DNA of 56,298 bases from an uncultured Prevotella sp. (GCA_944321295.1 CALUKU010000020.1:1-56298); one strand, 5' to 3'. Positions 39,501 through 52,704 are shown, counted from the stretch's first letter. Made by a program: numbers and translations. Notes: generated by a model not told the origin, from the sequence alone.

Positions 39501-39881
39501 CAGGCTTCAGCCCCGACGAACGTCGAGATCTACGGAAACACGCTGACATGGGACGACAACCAGTATGTGCTCTGCTGGGCCGTATGCAAGGACGGCAGGG
39601 TGAGCAGCTTCACCACCGAGCCTACATTCATCGTCGACGACGCAAACGCTAAATACTCAGTGCGCGCCGCCAACCAAATGGGCGGCCTCGGCGAGGCAAC
39701 CGAAGCTACAATAGGCACGGGCATTGACGAGGTTGACGCCACGACGGACGGCGAAGCCATAAGCACCGCCTACTACAGCGTGCAGGGCGAGCGCGTAAGC
39801 AGCTCGTACCGAGGCGTGGTAATAGAGGTGAAGACCATGGCTGACGGAAGCAAGACCGTGCGCAAGACAATAATGAAATAA
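36504..39881 (+). CDS. Large secreted pectin methylesterase (CE8-like)
   Basis: A 1125-residue protein with a signal peptide (cleavage near residues 27-30, ISAQT). Residues about 215-370 contain two InlB-like repeats (GYKFTGWSVGGE, VTVTAEYE; LDFANWSSGE, VTANFS). A jelly-roll-like region follows (about 375-555), then a bacterial Ig-like domain (about 560-660). The catalytic right-handed beta-helix spans about 665-980: GYQDTY with the acid/base Asp 821, RTDFLCG with the nucleophile Asp 844 (usually DFIFG) and LGRPWG with Arg 901. It should remove methyl esters from pectin outside the cell. The C-terminal YYSVQGERVSSSYRGVVIEV segment resembles Bacteroidota sorting tails. No pectate lyase or SusCD pair is nearby, so it acts apart from a visible utilisation locus. 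Confidence 0.87.
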   Translation: MVKNHLHTFVCALVTMLAGILPTMQISAQTVNSEVTATWPFDLGTEGQTATITPADGGEWFKSCYVLAGSKIAFHDTRNVDGTTQTRFQPTEQASGPSDDNMVRFVVSPKTGLKFTPSKVSFTSTRFGTDGGNIDIAWVNPDGSKITLAEGESPLRDNKTPPYTNYSYDISGATVAEGECGLQINVYKLGANKQIGFANIVIEGKVEGTVQEVKQCNLTIQVTPEGAGTVSVQPAGSMTFDENTEITLSQTRNFGYKFTGWSVGGETVSTDDTYKFDINGDVTVTAEYESIPTYSLTYGATGGGKEYMITPMPAPTVVDGKNMYEEGQEVTLTAAGNYILDFANWSSGETTAELKLAMDGDKDVTANFSPRLDCIAGWDFYLEGGDSRKADFHAADNDVDMLIMRDEAGEIHSWLDKSIMKSGGQEGRGAAVNWQTDSEKTDPADPTELGRFYWQTQINAEAFSNIQVHSAMLFNYNTYSKFDVQYSLDNSTWSTVGSFTLANAKEWVEQTFSLPAEANNQATIYIRWIADKTSPKVGTLSENDGISISDIYITGTEELVDDGTAPVLLSTVPAEGSDNASANGRIVLNFDEKVKVAEGAKATLGNGTELEPLVSGKSIMFEYKGLNYSTQYTFTLPANTVSDLTGNYIDKTISLNFTTMTRPVVAKTMYDFIVPDDGTVSEALEAAAKREDTSKRFYIFIRQDDYVIPASETATVKGSDGKNYPDPRTTVNTPNVSIIGEGIDNTSIVNTVPDVPSGTSNPIEGLGNCETLNFAGKATGIYMQDITIKNGLNDNTGRGAALEDGGNKNVFKNVRLYGYQDTYLSNNLNGRFYFEGGELRGRTDFLCGKGDVYYNGVTLMMCDAGGYIAVPSQPKKYGYIFKDCVIKGEKDGIDGNYTLGRPWGSGTPIALYIDTRMEAQPTAAGWNEMSGGWPARFAEYNSTTATGTTIDLSNRKKTFGKDGDKHDNNPILTEEEAAFYTIANVMGADDDWDPTALTEQASAPTNVEIYGNTLTWDDNQYVLCWAVCKDGRVSSFTTEPTFIVDDANAKYSVRAANQMGGLGEATEATIGTGIDEVDATTDGEAISTAYYSVQGERVSSSYRGVVIEVKTMADGSKTVRKTIMK

Positions 39882-39920
39882 CAACTACGACAAGCAGTAA
39901 GGGCCGTCAACACTAAGCGT

Positions 39921-39956
39921 AAGGGCCGTCCGGACGAATGTTCGGGCGGCCCTTTT
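39921..39956 (+). terminator. Intrinsic terminator of the pectin methylesterase gene
   Basis: GGGCCG...CGGCCC arms with inner CCG/CGG and CGAA/TTCG pairs form a long hairpin, followed by TTTT at 39953-39956. Confidence 0.8.
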
Positions 39957-40018
39957 CATATATTCATAGACTCTTTGCGGATATTCATCATGATAAGTCA
40001 CTGACTGCCAGAGGCTTG

Positions 40019-40106
40019 ATAAAAGGCCACCAATTGCACGCCAAAAGGCGGCCTTTCAGCGGGTAAAAGGTTACCTTTTGAAACCCGAAAGGCCACCTCT
40101 TAGAAT
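40019..40106. repeat. Array of four 22-bp palindromic units
   Basis: Units begin at 40019, 40041, 40063 and 40085. The second (CCAAAAGGCGGCCTTTC) and third (GTAAAAGGTTACCTTTTG) have near-perfect palindromic cores. Same period and pattern as the arrays at 281, 31389 and 36104. Confidence 0.85.
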
Positions 40107-40222
40107 TCATCACCCCACCCAACGATGTTGAAGGATTTACCTTACTTTATCCGTCGGAATGACGACGCTGACGGACAAACAGGCAGACGGGTACGGCGGA
40201 TTAACATAATTTAATCAATATT

Positions 40223-40255
40223 TTTTACTTCCGACACACAATATCACTATCTTTG
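40223..40255 (+). promoter_or_regulatory. Promoter of the structured leader and lipoprotein gene
   Basis: TATCTTTG (40248-40255) fits the -7 consensus; about 20 bases upstream is a T-rich TTTA (40223-40226) as a weak -33. Transcription would begin near 40262, giving a leader of about 345 nt before the ATG at 40608. Confidence 0.6.
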
Positions 40256-40261
40256 CGGCGC

Positions 40262-40560
40262 AAATCAGATTTTTCTGAAAGGAGATTACATTACCTTGGC
40301 AATTCGGCCTGAGCTGATTCATGGCACGGCTGAAAGTAATGGGACGGCTCTTCTCCTAACCAACTTACTTGAACGTCTGCGTCCCGTCTTGCAGAATTAT
40401 TTAACATGGCGACCGTCCACGGAAAAGCGTGGTGGGCCAAGAATAATTCTATGCAACAGACAGGAAGATTTGCCGCAGCGGCTAACGCATTTGCTTATAT
40501 TTACAAACACCTACGCACCACGCACCGCAAAACACGCGGCGCGCAGGAGCTGCGTGCGCT
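40262..40560 (+). ncRNA. Candidate structured leader RNA with nested helices
   Basis: No convincing ORF is present (a 99-codon frame at 40296 has no domain-like sequence). Helices visible: 40265-40269 with 40274-40278; 40281-40285 with 40352-40356 enclosing 40289-40294 with 40336-40341; a four-step nested arm 40375-40379/40457-40461, 40389-40401/40442-40456, 40407-40410/40436-40439, 40417-40421/40428-40432 (CCACG-GAAAAG-CGTGG); and 40539-40546/40550-40557. Several are properly nested and long, which is unlikely by chance. It may be a riboswitch-like or thermosensing leader of the lipoprotein gene or a separate RNA. No known riboswitch core was recognised. Confidence 0.5.
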
Positions 40561-40607
40561 TATCCGGTAAAAACATACAATCATCAATCACTTAAAAACA
40601 TAACAAC

Positions 40608-41471
40608 ATGAAGAAAATCAAGTTATTGGCAATGGCCGTGGCGATGATGTTCACGGCAACGTGTTTCACAGCCTGCGGCAGCGACGACGACGGCGAAGGT
40701 ATAGGCAACATCGACCTGCCCACGCCGCAGTATGAGCAGGTAAGCGGAAAGTATGAAATCACACAGGCCGGCTCGCCCTACGAGAGCATAGAGCTTGGCG
40801 CGAGCGGCAACTACGTAGTGACGCGCAGCTACGGCGGATACAGCCTCGCGCCGAAGGCTGAAGGACGTACGAGGATGGCGCTGCTGGCAAAGCGCGGCAC
40901 GACGCGCTCGACGGAGTACGACGGAATCATCTACGGCACGTTCACAAGCCTTGGCGGAGGAGAGTACGACCTTGAGGGCTTCGGCACAATCAAGCTGGAA
41001 TACAGCGGCGACAACGTGACGGGCATAGAGGTGACGACCAACGGCACGACAACCAACTACGCAGCAGAGAAGGCCCCGACAATGAGCAACGACGACATAA
41101 CCAACGCCCTCTGCCGCACGTGGAAGATTGAGAGAATACGCGACGTGTACTATGACAAGGAAACAGGCAAGACCGACGACATTACCGTAACGCCAGAAAA
41201 CCCGGGCGAGGAAGGCTACGATATGCCCGTAGAAGTGTTGTGGTCGAAGTCGGGCACGTACCTGATTTCATACCTGGACAATTCTATCGGCCTTGCCGAA
41301 TGGAAGTGGCGCGACCGCAGCAAGGGCACTATGTATTACGCATGGGACGGCGACTGGACAGGCGACTACGCCACAATAACCTTCGACGGCAACCGCGCCG
41401 TGGTACACGACAAATGGGAAGACGATTACGGCCGCGACGAGTCGTGGACTTACATGGTGGCAGAAGACTGA
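40608..41471 (+). CDS. Surface lipoprotein of unknown function
   Basis: A 287-residue protein with a lipoprotein signal (MKKIKLLAMAVAMMF..., lipobox TAC at Cys 23). CGSDDDGE right after the lipidated cysteine is the acidic export signal used by Bacteroidota to send lipoproteins to the outer surface. The body has two beta-rich halves: one with YDGIIYGTFTSLGGGEYDL, the other around LCRTWKIERIRDVYYDKETG and a tryptophan-rich end, similar in style to lipocalin-like or copper-resistance-like sandwiches but not assignable. It is preceded by the long structured leader and followed by foldback element copy 2. Confidence 0.75.
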   Translation: MKKIKLLAMAVAMMFTATCFTACGSDDDGEGIGNIDLPTPQYEQVSGKYEITQAGSPYESIELGASGNYVVTRSYGGYSLAPKAEGRTRMALLAKRGTTRSTEYDGIIYGTFTSLGGGEYDLEGFGTIKLEYSGDNVTGIEVTTNGTTTNYAAEKAPTMSNDDITNALCRTWKIERIRDVYYDKETGKTDDITVTPENPGEEGYDMPVEVLWSKSGTYLISYLDNSIGLAEWKWRDRSKGTMYYAWDGDWTGDYATITFDGNRAVVHDKWEDDYGRDESWTYMVAED

Positions 41472-41521
41472 CCGCCCCGGCACCGACGGGATAAGCTAAG
41501 GCGTTACGCTCAGCTTAAACA

Positions 41522-41716
41522 AACGTGAGTTCGATATAAGTAAACAGCCAAAGTAGGGGCATAATTTATTATGCCCGCACGCCGCGAAGAGGCGTATTTA
41601 GTTGATTTTGTACATAAAAACGTTCTTACAGAACGTGCGGACATAATAAATTATGTCCCTACCGTGGCTGTTTAAAATGTTTACAAGTAAATAAAGTCTT
41701 ATCCGAACTGACGTTA
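41522..41716. mobile_element. Foldback MITE-like element, copy 2
   Basis: Ends are AACGTGAGTTCGATATAAG (41522-41540) and its inverted partner (about 41699-41716, CTTATCCGAACTGACGTT). Inside, GTAGGGGCATAATTTATTAT pairs with ATAATAAATTATGTCCCTAC, and hairpins CGCCGCGAAGAGGCG and ACGTTCTTACAGAACGT follow. Module order is reversed relative to copy 1 at 32281. It fills most of the gene-free stretch 41472-41801; a further stem (41737-41744 with 41766-41773, AAGTCAGG/CCTGACTT) precedes the next gene. Confidence 0.78.
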
Positions 41717-41801
41717 AACGAATAATTTAATTACATAAGTCAGGCATACGGAAGAGTATCGTTTACCTGACTTCAACAATACATCATAAAAAACATAAAC
41801 C

Positions 41802-42749
41802 ATGAACAGAAAGTTTATATTAGGCGCCGTGCTGATGGCTATGGCCTTCACAGGCGCAAACGCGCAGGTTAGCGGACAGACGGAAATAAGCGGCGACCTT
41901 GAGTTCATACCCGGGGAAATATCGCCCGACGGCGTGCCCCACGCCGAAATAGCATTGTGGGACATCAACGACGAGCCGTCAGCCGCCAACAACACCATCA
42001 ACGTGTACGACGAGAACATGAACCTCGTGAAAAGCATTACCGTGAAGCTGGAGGAATTTGAAGAAGGCTCGACATACAAGACTTACAACGAGGAAACGGG
42101 ACAATGGGAGATAACGAACGAAAATTACAGCACCAAGACATACGGCCCCGAGGACATCGGGCTTGAGCCTTACGACGGCGTTTACACATACCTGACACAG
42201 CACGTATTCAACGACGACGACGCCTACGAGTACATCATGCCACTGCGCGAAACCGTCATTACGGAAGACGAGAGCTATTCAAGCAAACAAACCTGCGTAA
42301 CGGGATTCAAAATAATGTCAGAGAACGGCAACGTCTTGCAGACCGTCAACTTCAACGACGGCGACACTTACAGCGACTGCGACTTCAGCCTGTACAAGCT
42401 CGGAAACAACGTCTACCTTGTTGCCGAGGCTTATTACGACAAGCACTACCTCTACCGCGTCACCCCGACGTCTACGGGCGTAAACAGCCTCAAAGCGGTG
42501 ATGACCGTCAACGTAAGGCCGCGCGTGGCCGACAGGGGCGAAAGCTTCACCGTTGACCTCGGCAAGGGCGACAACGCCGCACGCACTGTAACCGTGACAA
42601 ACGCCGCGGGACAGACCGTATGGCAGCAGACCGTACCCGCTGGCCAGCAGCAGGTAAACATCAGCGCGGCACGCCTAGGCAAAGGAATCAACGTGGTAAA
42701 CGTAAGCGGCGGGAAACAGAAGGAAAGCTGCAAGGTGATAGTGAAATAA
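41802..42749 (+). CDS. Secreted protein with type IX-like C-terminal sorting domain
   Basis: A 315-residue protein with a signal peptide (MNRKFILGAVLMAMAFTGAN, cleavage near AQ). The middle part (about 25-225) is acidic and tyrosine-rich with no recognised domain. The last ~80 residues match the type A sorting domain pattern: VDLGKGDNAARTVTVTNAAG, WQQTVPAGQQQVNISAARLG, then KGINVVNVSGGKQKESCKVI. It should cross the outer membrane by the type IX system if the organism has one; no T9SS gene is in this window. It is followed by a strong hairpin terminator. Confidence 0.75.
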   Translation: MNRKFILGAVLMAMAFTGANAQVSGQTEISGDLEFIPGEISPDGVPHAEIALWDINDEPSAANNTINVYDENMNLVKSITVKLEEFEEGSTYKTYNEETGQWEITNENYSTKTYGPEDIGLEPYDGVYTYLTQHVFNDDDAYEYIMPLRETVITEDESYSSKQTCVTGFKIMSENGNVLQTVNFNDGDTYSDCDFSLYKLGNNVYLVAEAYYDKHYLYRVTPTSTGVNSLKAVMTVNVRPRVADRGESFTVDLGKGDNAARTVTVTNAAGQTVWQQTVPAGQQQVNISAARLGKGINVVNVSGGKQKESCKVIVK

Positions 42750-42772
42750 CATACCGGCCTCAACCAACACTG

Positions 42773-42818
42773 CAAAAACAAAGAAGCGGCGCGGAACAAT
42801 GTTCCGCGCCGCTTTATC
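42773..42818. terminator. Bidirectional terminator, first copy of a 46-bp direct repeat
   Basis: A 12-bp perfect stem GCGGCGCGGAAC with GTTCCGCGCCGC and a 3-base loop, flanked by A-rich and TTTATC sequence. All 46 bases are repeated identically at 43308-43353. Confidence 0.9.
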
Positions 42819-42979
42819 GACAAATTCAAAACCTCACATAATTAAAGAAACAATGACAACTCACATAAACCTCTACAAAGCCTCCAGCAATTTAACCAAA
42901 ATCATTAGATATGATAGTTTGATTATTTCAAATCGATCAATTTGTTTCTAATAGTAAAACAATCTTTAACATAATAAAA

Positions 42980-43010
42980 TTGATTTTCATAATTATTTCA
43001 GCTAACTTTG
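42980..43010 (+). promoter_or_regulatory. Promoter of the small acidic protein gene
   Basis: TTG (42980-42982), 20-base spacer, TAACTTTG (43003-43010), 37 bases before the ATG at 43048. Confidence 0.55.
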
Positions 43011-43047
43011 CTTTATAAAAACACATTCATCACTTAAATTTACGCCT

Positions 43048-43278
43048 ATGAAAAGAGAAGAACGAGAATTTTTAGATGACATTGAAGATGCTATAGAGGA
43101 TTGGGATTATGACATTGAAACCTACCATGAAAATGGAAGTTTTTGCGTTGAAATAACAATCGACGAAGACGATTGGGGTTACAATGCCGATGAAATTTGG
43201 GAAGCTTTAGATGATGTTGCTGAAGAATGGGGTGCAGGTATTGACTCTGATTGTAACACATACTGGCTTGAATTGTAA
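43048..43278 (+). CDS. Small acidic protein of unknown function
   Basis: A 76-residue, strongly acidic protein (MKREEREFLDDIEDAIEDWD start; many Asp, Glu and Trp). It has its own promoter and terminator and is more A/T-rich than its neighbours. No domain is recognised. It is flanked by two identical 46-bp terminator repeats 535 bases apart, so the promoter-gene-terminator unit may have arrived as a cassette. Acidic, DNA-mimic-like proteins (immunity or anti-restriction factors) can look like this, but nothing here proves it. Confidence 0.65.
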   Translation: MKREEREFLDDIEDAIEDWDYDIETYHENGSFCVEITIDEDDWGYNADEIWEALDDVAEEWGAGIDSDCNTYWLEL

Positions 43279-43307
43279 TTGACAAACCAGATACAAAGGT
43301 TTAATTC

Positions 43308-43353
43308 CAAAAACAAAGAAGCGGCGCGGAACAATGTTCCGCGCCGCTTTATC
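43308..43353. terminator. Bidirectional terminator of rpoC, second copy of the 46-bp repeat
   Basis: Identical to 42773-42818. It ends the minus-strand rpoBC transcript 20 bases after the rpoC stop and the plus-strand small acidic gene. Confidence 0.9.
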
Positions 43354-43372
43354 ATATCAACACTGTCAAGAC

Positions 43373-47707
<4,335 letters not shown>

Positions 47708-47746
47708 ATTTCTTAGTTGTATTTGTTATGTAAAGAGTTCCTGTTT

Positions 47747-50700
47747 TTAGTCGAGAGTTATGCTCAAGCCGAGACCGCGAAGCTCATGCAGCAACACGTT
47801 GAGTGACTCCGGAATGCCCGGCGTAGGCATAGGTTCGCCCTTTACTATAGCCTCGTAAGCCTTTGAACGGCCTACTACGTCGTCTGACTTGATTGTAAGT
47901 ATCTCCTGAAGCACATGGCTCGCACCAAAAGCCTCGAGGGCCCAAACCTCCATCTCACCGAAACGCTGGCCGCCGAACTGAGCCTTACCGCCGAGGGGCT
48001 GCTGCGTGATGAGAGAGTACGGACCGATGCTGCGGGCGTGCATCTTATCCTCAACCATGTGACCGAGCTTGAGGAAGTATGTTATACCTACCGTTGCAGG
48101 CTGGTCGAACTGTTCGCCGGTTTCGCCGTCATACAAGTGGGTAGAGCACAGGCGCGGCAGTCCGGCCTTATCTGTCCACTCCTGCAGGTCGTCAAGCTTT
48201 GCGCCGTCGAAGATAGGTGTTGCGAACTTGACGCCGAGGCGCTTTCCTGCGGCTCCAAGGATGGCCTCGAATATCTGTCCGAGGTTCATACGCGAAGGCA
48301 CACCCAGCGGGTTGAGCACGAGGTCGACGGGACGTCCGTCTTCCAGGAACGGCATATCCTCCTGACGTACAACCTTTGAAACAATACCCTTATTACCGTG
48401 ACGTCCGGCAAGCTTGTCACCCACGCCGATCTTACGTTTCTTGGCAACATAGACCTTAGCCATCTGGAGTATGCCCGAAGGCAGCTCGTCGCCGATGGTT
48501 ATGGCGAACTTGCGGCGCTTAAGTTCTGCGTCAAGAAGCTTGTACTTCTTTATGAAGTTCATTATCAGCTTCTGGATAAGCTCGTTGGTGTGCTCGTCGG
48601 CAGTCCAGTTATTTGATTGTATGCCGTCATACTCGAGGTTCTTAAGCTGCGCCATGGTGAACTTGCTGCCCCTTGTAATGATTTCGGCGCCTGTATAATC
48701 CTTTATGCCCATAGAGGTCTTATCCTCTGTAAGGGTAAGAAGCTTGTCAACCAGGATGTCCTTAAGGTCGTCTATCTTGGCAGCGTATTCCTCGTCAATC
48801 TTAGCAAGGATGACCTTATCCTGCTGCTTCGACGCACGCGTCTTTACTGCGCGTGAGAACAACTTCTTGTCTATAACGACACCCGTCAGTGAAGGATTGG
48901 CTTTCAACGAAGAGTCCTTCACGTCGCCGGCCTTGTCGCCGAAGATGGCACGGAGCAACTTCTCCTCGGGCGACGGGTCGCTCTCACCCTTCGGCGAAAT
49001 CTTACCGATAAGGATGTCTCCCGGCTCAACGCGCGCACCGACACGGATGATACCGTTGTCATCGAGGTCTTTGGTAGCCTCTTCGCTCACGTTCGGAATA
49101 TCGCTCGTAAATTCCTCCATGCCTCGCTTGGTTTCACGAACGTCGAGAGAATACTCGTCAACATGCACGGAGGTGAGGATGTCTTCACGAACGACACGCT
49201 CGTTAAGCACGATAGCGTCCTCGTAGTTGTAACCCTTCCACGGCATGTAAGCCACGAGAAGGTTGCGTCCGAGGGCAAGCTCACCGTTCTCGGTTGCATA
49301 TCCTTCTGTCAGGATGTCGCCCTTCTTAACCCTCTGTCCCTTATCGCAGATAGGACGGAGGTCGATTGTCATATTCTGGTTGGTACGGCGGAACTTCGGT
49401 ATCCTGTATTCCTTAAGCGCAGGCTCAAAGCTTACGAACTCCTCTTCCTCCGTACGGTCGTAAAGTATTCGTATCGTCGTAGCGTCAACATATTCAATGA
49501 CACCGTCGCCTTCGGCGGTAATCATCGTGCGAGAGTCAACGCACACCTGGCGCTCGATACCGGTTCCTACGATAGGAGCCTCATTATGCAGCAACGGAAC
49601 AGCCTGGCGCATCATGTTACTACCCATCAACGCACGGTGAGCGTCGTCATGTTCCAAGAACGGAATCAAGCCTGCGGCGATTGACGCAATCTGCTGCGGC
49701 GACACGTCCATAAGGTCAACCTGCGACGGGGGCACGACGGGGAAGTCTGCGTCCTGACGGCACTTCACGACGTCGCGTATGAACGTTCCGTCATCATTAA
49801 GCGGAGCGTTGCCCTGGCCGATGATATGGTCTTCTTCCTCCTCGGCCGTGAGATATACGATGTGGTCGTTTTCCAAGTCAACGACACCATCCTTAACCCT
49901 GCGGTAAGGAGTTTCAATGAAACCAAGGTCGTTAATCTTAGCGTAAACGCAAAGTGACGATATAAGTCCGATGTTCGGGCCTTCAGGGCTTTCAATCGGG
50001 CAAAGGCGTCCATAGTGTGTATAGTGAACGTCACGTACCTCGAAACCGGCACGCTCACGCGACAGACCGCCGGGGCCAAGGGCAGACAAACGACGTTTGT
50101 GTGTAACCTCGGCAAGAGGGTTCGTCTGGTCCATGAACTGTGACAAGGGGTTCGTGCCGAAGAAAGAGTTTATCACGCTCGAGATAGTCTTGGCGTTGAT
50201 AAGATCGGTCGGCGTGAACACTTCGTTGTCGCGCACGTTCATTCGCTCACGTATCGTGCGACTCATACGCGCAAGACCTATCGAGAACTGGTTGCTGAGC
50301 TGTTCGCCTACCGTGCGCACACGACGGTTGCTGAGGTGGTCAATATCGTCAACGGTAGCGTTAGAGTTAACCAGCTGTATGAGGTACTTTATGATTTCTA
50401 TTATATCTTCCTTGGTCAGGATACGGACATCCATGTCCGTGTCAAGTCCAAGCTTTTTGTTAATACGGTAACGGCCGACAGTACCCAAGTCATAACGCTT
50501 GTCTGAGAAGAACAAGTTCTGGATGACTTCGCGTGCCGAAGCGTCGTCTGCAGGATCGGCATTACGCAACTGACGGTATATATAAAGTACGGCTTCCTTC
50601 TCCGAGTTGCTCGGGTCCTTCTGCAGCGTGTTGAAGATTATCGAGTACTTGCTTGCTGAATCAACATCCTTATGAAGCAGGATTGTTGAAGCACCGCTGT

Positions 50701-51559
50701 CGATGATGTCTTCAATGTTTTCCTTCGTAAGTTCGGTTTCACGCTCCATGATGACCTCGTTGCGCTCAATCGAAACAACTTCGCCCGTATCCTCGTCTAC
50801 GAAGTCTTCGTTCCAGCTCTTGAGCACCCTTGCAGCCAACTTTCTTCCGAGAGCGTCCTTCATGTTCTTCTTGTTGACCTTGATTTCCTCAGCCAAGTCG
50901 AATATCTGAAGAATGTCCTTATCGGTTTCAAAGCCGATGGCCCTAAGGAGAGTGGTTACCGGTAATTTCTTCTTTCGGTCGATGTAAGCATACATCACAT
51001 TGTTGATGTCAGTGGCAAACTCGATCCATGAACCCTTGAACGGAATTATACGTGCCGAATAGAGCACCGTTCCGTTTGCGTGCACGCCCTGGCCGAAAAA
51101 TACGCCGGGCGACCTGTGCAGCTGCGACACGACAACACGCTCGGCACCATTTATGATGAACGTGCCATTGTCAGTCATGTAAGGTATCGTGCCAAGGAAT
51201 ACGTCCTGTATGAACGTTCCGAAATCCTCATGGTCGGGGTCTGTGCAATACAACTTCATCTTCGCCTTGAGGGGTACGCTGTAAGTCAATCCGCGCTCAA
51301 GACATTCGTCAATCGTATAGCGGGGCGGATCGATATAGTAATCCAAGAACTCAAGAACGAAATTATTCCTCGTATCGGTAATAGGGAAATTTTCAGCGAA
51401 AACCTTATACAAACCGTCATTCTTGCGTTCTTCAGGCGGAGTGTCCAACTGTAAGAAGTCTCTGAAAGACTTTAATTGCACATCGAGGAAATCCGGATAC
51501 GGCATCGGATTTTTCACGCTGGCAAAGTTTACTCTGTTATCAACAATTTTTGAAGCCAT
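47747..51559 (-). CDS. rpoB: DNA-directed RNA polymerase subunit beta
   Basis: A 1270-residue subunit. The rifampicin pocket reads [20 protein letters not shown], with the usual Asp, His and Ser at resistance positions, so a sensitive allele is expected. RSPGVFFGQ and the C-terminal [20 protein letters not shown], which holds the clamp contact with beta', are conserved. A terminator-like hairpin separates it from rplL. Confidence 0.99.
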   Translation of the reverse strand: MASKIVDNRVNFASVKNPMPYPDFLDVQLKSFRDFLQLDTPPEERKNDGLYKVFAENFPITDTRNNFVLEFLDYYIDPPRYTIDECLERGLTYSVPLKAKMKLYCTDPDHEDFGTFIQDVFLGTIPYMTDNGTFIINGAERVVVSQLHRSPGVFFGQGVHANGTVLYSARIIPFKGSWIEFATDINNVMYAYIDRKKKLPVTTLLRAIGFETDKDILQIFDLAEEIKVNKKNMKDALGRKLAARVLKSWNEDFVDEDTGEVVSIERNEVIMERETELTKENIEDIIDSGASTILLHKDVDSASKYSIIFNTLQKDPSNSEKEAVLYIYRQLRNADPADDASAREVIQNLFFSDKRYDLGTVGRYRINKKLGLDTDMDVRILTKEDIIEIIKYLIQLVNSNATVDDIDHLSNRRVRTVGEQLSNQFSIGLARMSRTIRERMNVRDNEVFTPTDLINAKTISSVINSFFGTNPLSQFMDQTNPLAEVTHKRRLSALGPGGLSRERAGFEVRDVHYTHYGRLCPIESPEGPNIGLISSLCVYAKINDLGFIETPYRRVKDGVVDLENDHIVYLTAEEEEDHIIGQGNAPLNDDGTFIRDVVKCRQDADFPVVPPSQVDLMDVSPQQIASIAAGLIPFLEHDDAHRALMGSNMMRQAVPLLHNEAPIVGTGIERQVCVDSRTMITAEGDGVIEYVDATTIRILYDRTEEEEFVSFEPALKEYRIPKFRRTNQNMTIDLRPICDKGQRVKKGDILTEGYATENGELALGRNLLVAYMPWKGYNYEDAIVLNERVVREDILTSVHVDEYSLDVRETKRGMEEFTSDIPNVSEEATKDLDDNGIIRVGARVEPGDILIGKISPKGESDPSPEEKLLRAIFGDKAGDVKDSSLKANPSLTGVVIDKKLFSRAVKTRASKQQDKVILAKIDEEYAAKIDDLKDILVDKLLTLTEDKTSMGIKDYTGAEIITRGSKFTMAQLKNLEYDGIQSNNWTADEHTNELIQKLIMNFIKKYKLLDAELKRRKFAITIGDELPSGILQMAKVYVAKKRKIGVGDKLAGRHGNKGIVSKVVRQEDMPFLEDGRPVDLVLNPLGVPSRMNLGQIFEAILGAAGKRLGVKFATPIFDGAKLDDLQEWTDKAGLPRLCSTHLYDGETGEQFDQPATVGITYFLKLGHMVEDKMHARSIGPYSLITQQPLGGKAQFGGQRFGEMEVWALEAFGASHVLQEILTIKSDDVVGRSKAYEAIVKGEPMPTPGIPESLNVLLHELRGLGLSITLD

Positions 51560-51676
51560 TACAGATTTTTGTTACCGTTATAAATGCCACCTTTACGGAA
51601 TTTGGCCCTCATAAGTTCATCTCGCATGAGCAAGGCCGTGAATGTAGCGGTGGATGACTACATCCATAAAAGACAC

Positions 51677-51714
51677 AAAAAGGTTAAGACTCTCCGACTG
51701 GGAGAATCTTAACC
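51677..51714 (-). terminator. rplL-rpoB intergenic attenuator
   Basis: GGTTAAGA-c-TCTCC (51682-51695) pairs with GGGAGA-a-TCTTAACC (51700-51714); on the minus strand TTTTT follows (51681-51677). A partial terminator here would lower rpoBC expression relative to the ribosomal proteins, as known for rplL-rpoB in other bacteria. Confidence 0.75.
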
Positions 51715-51736
51715 CTAGATATTTAATAAGTCTTAA

Positions 51737-52117
51737 TTACTTAAGCTCAACCTTAGCGCCAGCCTCTTCGATGGCCTTCTTAAGGTTCTCAGCCTCGTCC
51801 TTAGAAAGACCTTCCTTCAGAGTTGAAGGAGCGCCGTCTACGAGATCCTTAGCCTCTTTCAAGCCAAGGCCGCAAGCTTCCTTAACAGCCTTTACAACCT
51901 GAAGCTTAGCACCGCCAACCTCAGCGAGAACTACGTCGAAAGACGACTTCTCCTCAGCCTCGGCAGCTGCACCGCCAGCAGCAGGACCGGCAGCAACAGC
52001 AACAGCTGCAGCAGCGGGCTCAATTCCATACTCGTCCTTCAGGACTGTTGCCAACTCGTTAACTTCCTTAACTGTCAAATTTACCAATTCTTCAGCAATA
52101 GCTTTGATATCTGCCAT
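51737..52117 (-). CDS. rplL: 50S ribosomal protein L7/L12
   Basis: A 126-residue stalk protein that recruits translation factors. The N-terminal dimerisation part ([20 protein letters not shown]) is joined by an alanine/glycine hinge to the C-terminal domain [20 protein letters not shown]. Confidence 0.98.
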   Translation of the reverse strand: MADIKAIAEELVNLTVKEVNELATVLKDEYGIEPAAAAVAVAAGPAAGGAAAEAEEKSSFDVVLAEVGGAKLQVVKAVKEACGLGLKEAKDLVDGAPSTLKEGLSKDEAENLKKAIEEAGAKVELK

Positions 52118-52167
52118 TTTATTCTAAATTTTAATGTTTTTAAATGTTAAATGTTTGGATGTAATAT

Positions 52168-52686
52168 TTATTCAGGACGCTCGCCCAAGGTCTTGAGCAC
52201 ACCATGAATAGTATTTGCGCCTGATTGAAGAGCCGAAACAACGTTCTTTGCAGGTGACTGCAGCAAAGCGACAATCTCTGCAATAACCTCGTTCTTGCTC
52301 TTGAGAGAGGCAAGCTCTTCCAGCTTGTCGGCACCGACGTAAATGCTTTCCTCGGCGTAAGCAGCCTTCAAAGAAGGAACACCTTCCTTAGCATAAGTCT
52401 TGAGCAACTTGGCCGGAACGTTGGCAGTATTGCAGAAGAAAACTGCAGTGCTGCCCTTCAAGCAACCATACAAAGGTTCATAATCAATGTCCGAAGCCTC
52501 GAAAGCCTTGTGCAGAAGAGTATTCTTCACAACGACCATCTTGATTTCGTTCTTGAAGCACTCACGACGGAGCTTGCTGGTCGCACCTGCATTAAGGCCT
52601 GTCACGTCGACAAGGTAGAAATGCGGATACTCCTTCAGCTTCTGTCCGAGTTCAACAACTATCGTATCTTTTACTTCTTTTCTCAT
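52168..52686 (-). CDS. rplJ: 50S ribosomal protein L10
   Basis: A 172-residue stalk base protein that anchors L7/L12 dimers. FYLVDVTGLNAGATSKLRRE and VVKNTLLHKAFE are typical. In many bacteria L10 with L12 represses its own mRNA. Confidence 0.97.
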   Translation of the reverse strand: MRKEVKDTIVVELGQKLKEYPHFYLVDVTGLNAGATSKLRRECFKNEIKMVVVKNTLLHKAFEASDIDYEPLYGCLKGSTAVFFCNTANVPAKLLKTYAKEGVPSLKAAYAEESIYVGADKLEELASLKSKNEVIAEIVALLQSPAKNVVSALQSGANTIHGVLKTLGERPE

Positions 52687-52704
52687 CTTACAAAACTTTT
52701 AGAG

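Noticed and set aside
40296-40595. A 99-codon plus-strand frame
   Set aside because: It coincides with nested RNA helices, has no domain-like pattern and no signal; structured RNA explains the region better.
48069-48365. Plus-strand frames within rpoB and rpoC (several of 60-350 codons)
   Set aside because: They are antisense shadows of the polymerase genes, with no promoter or domain support.
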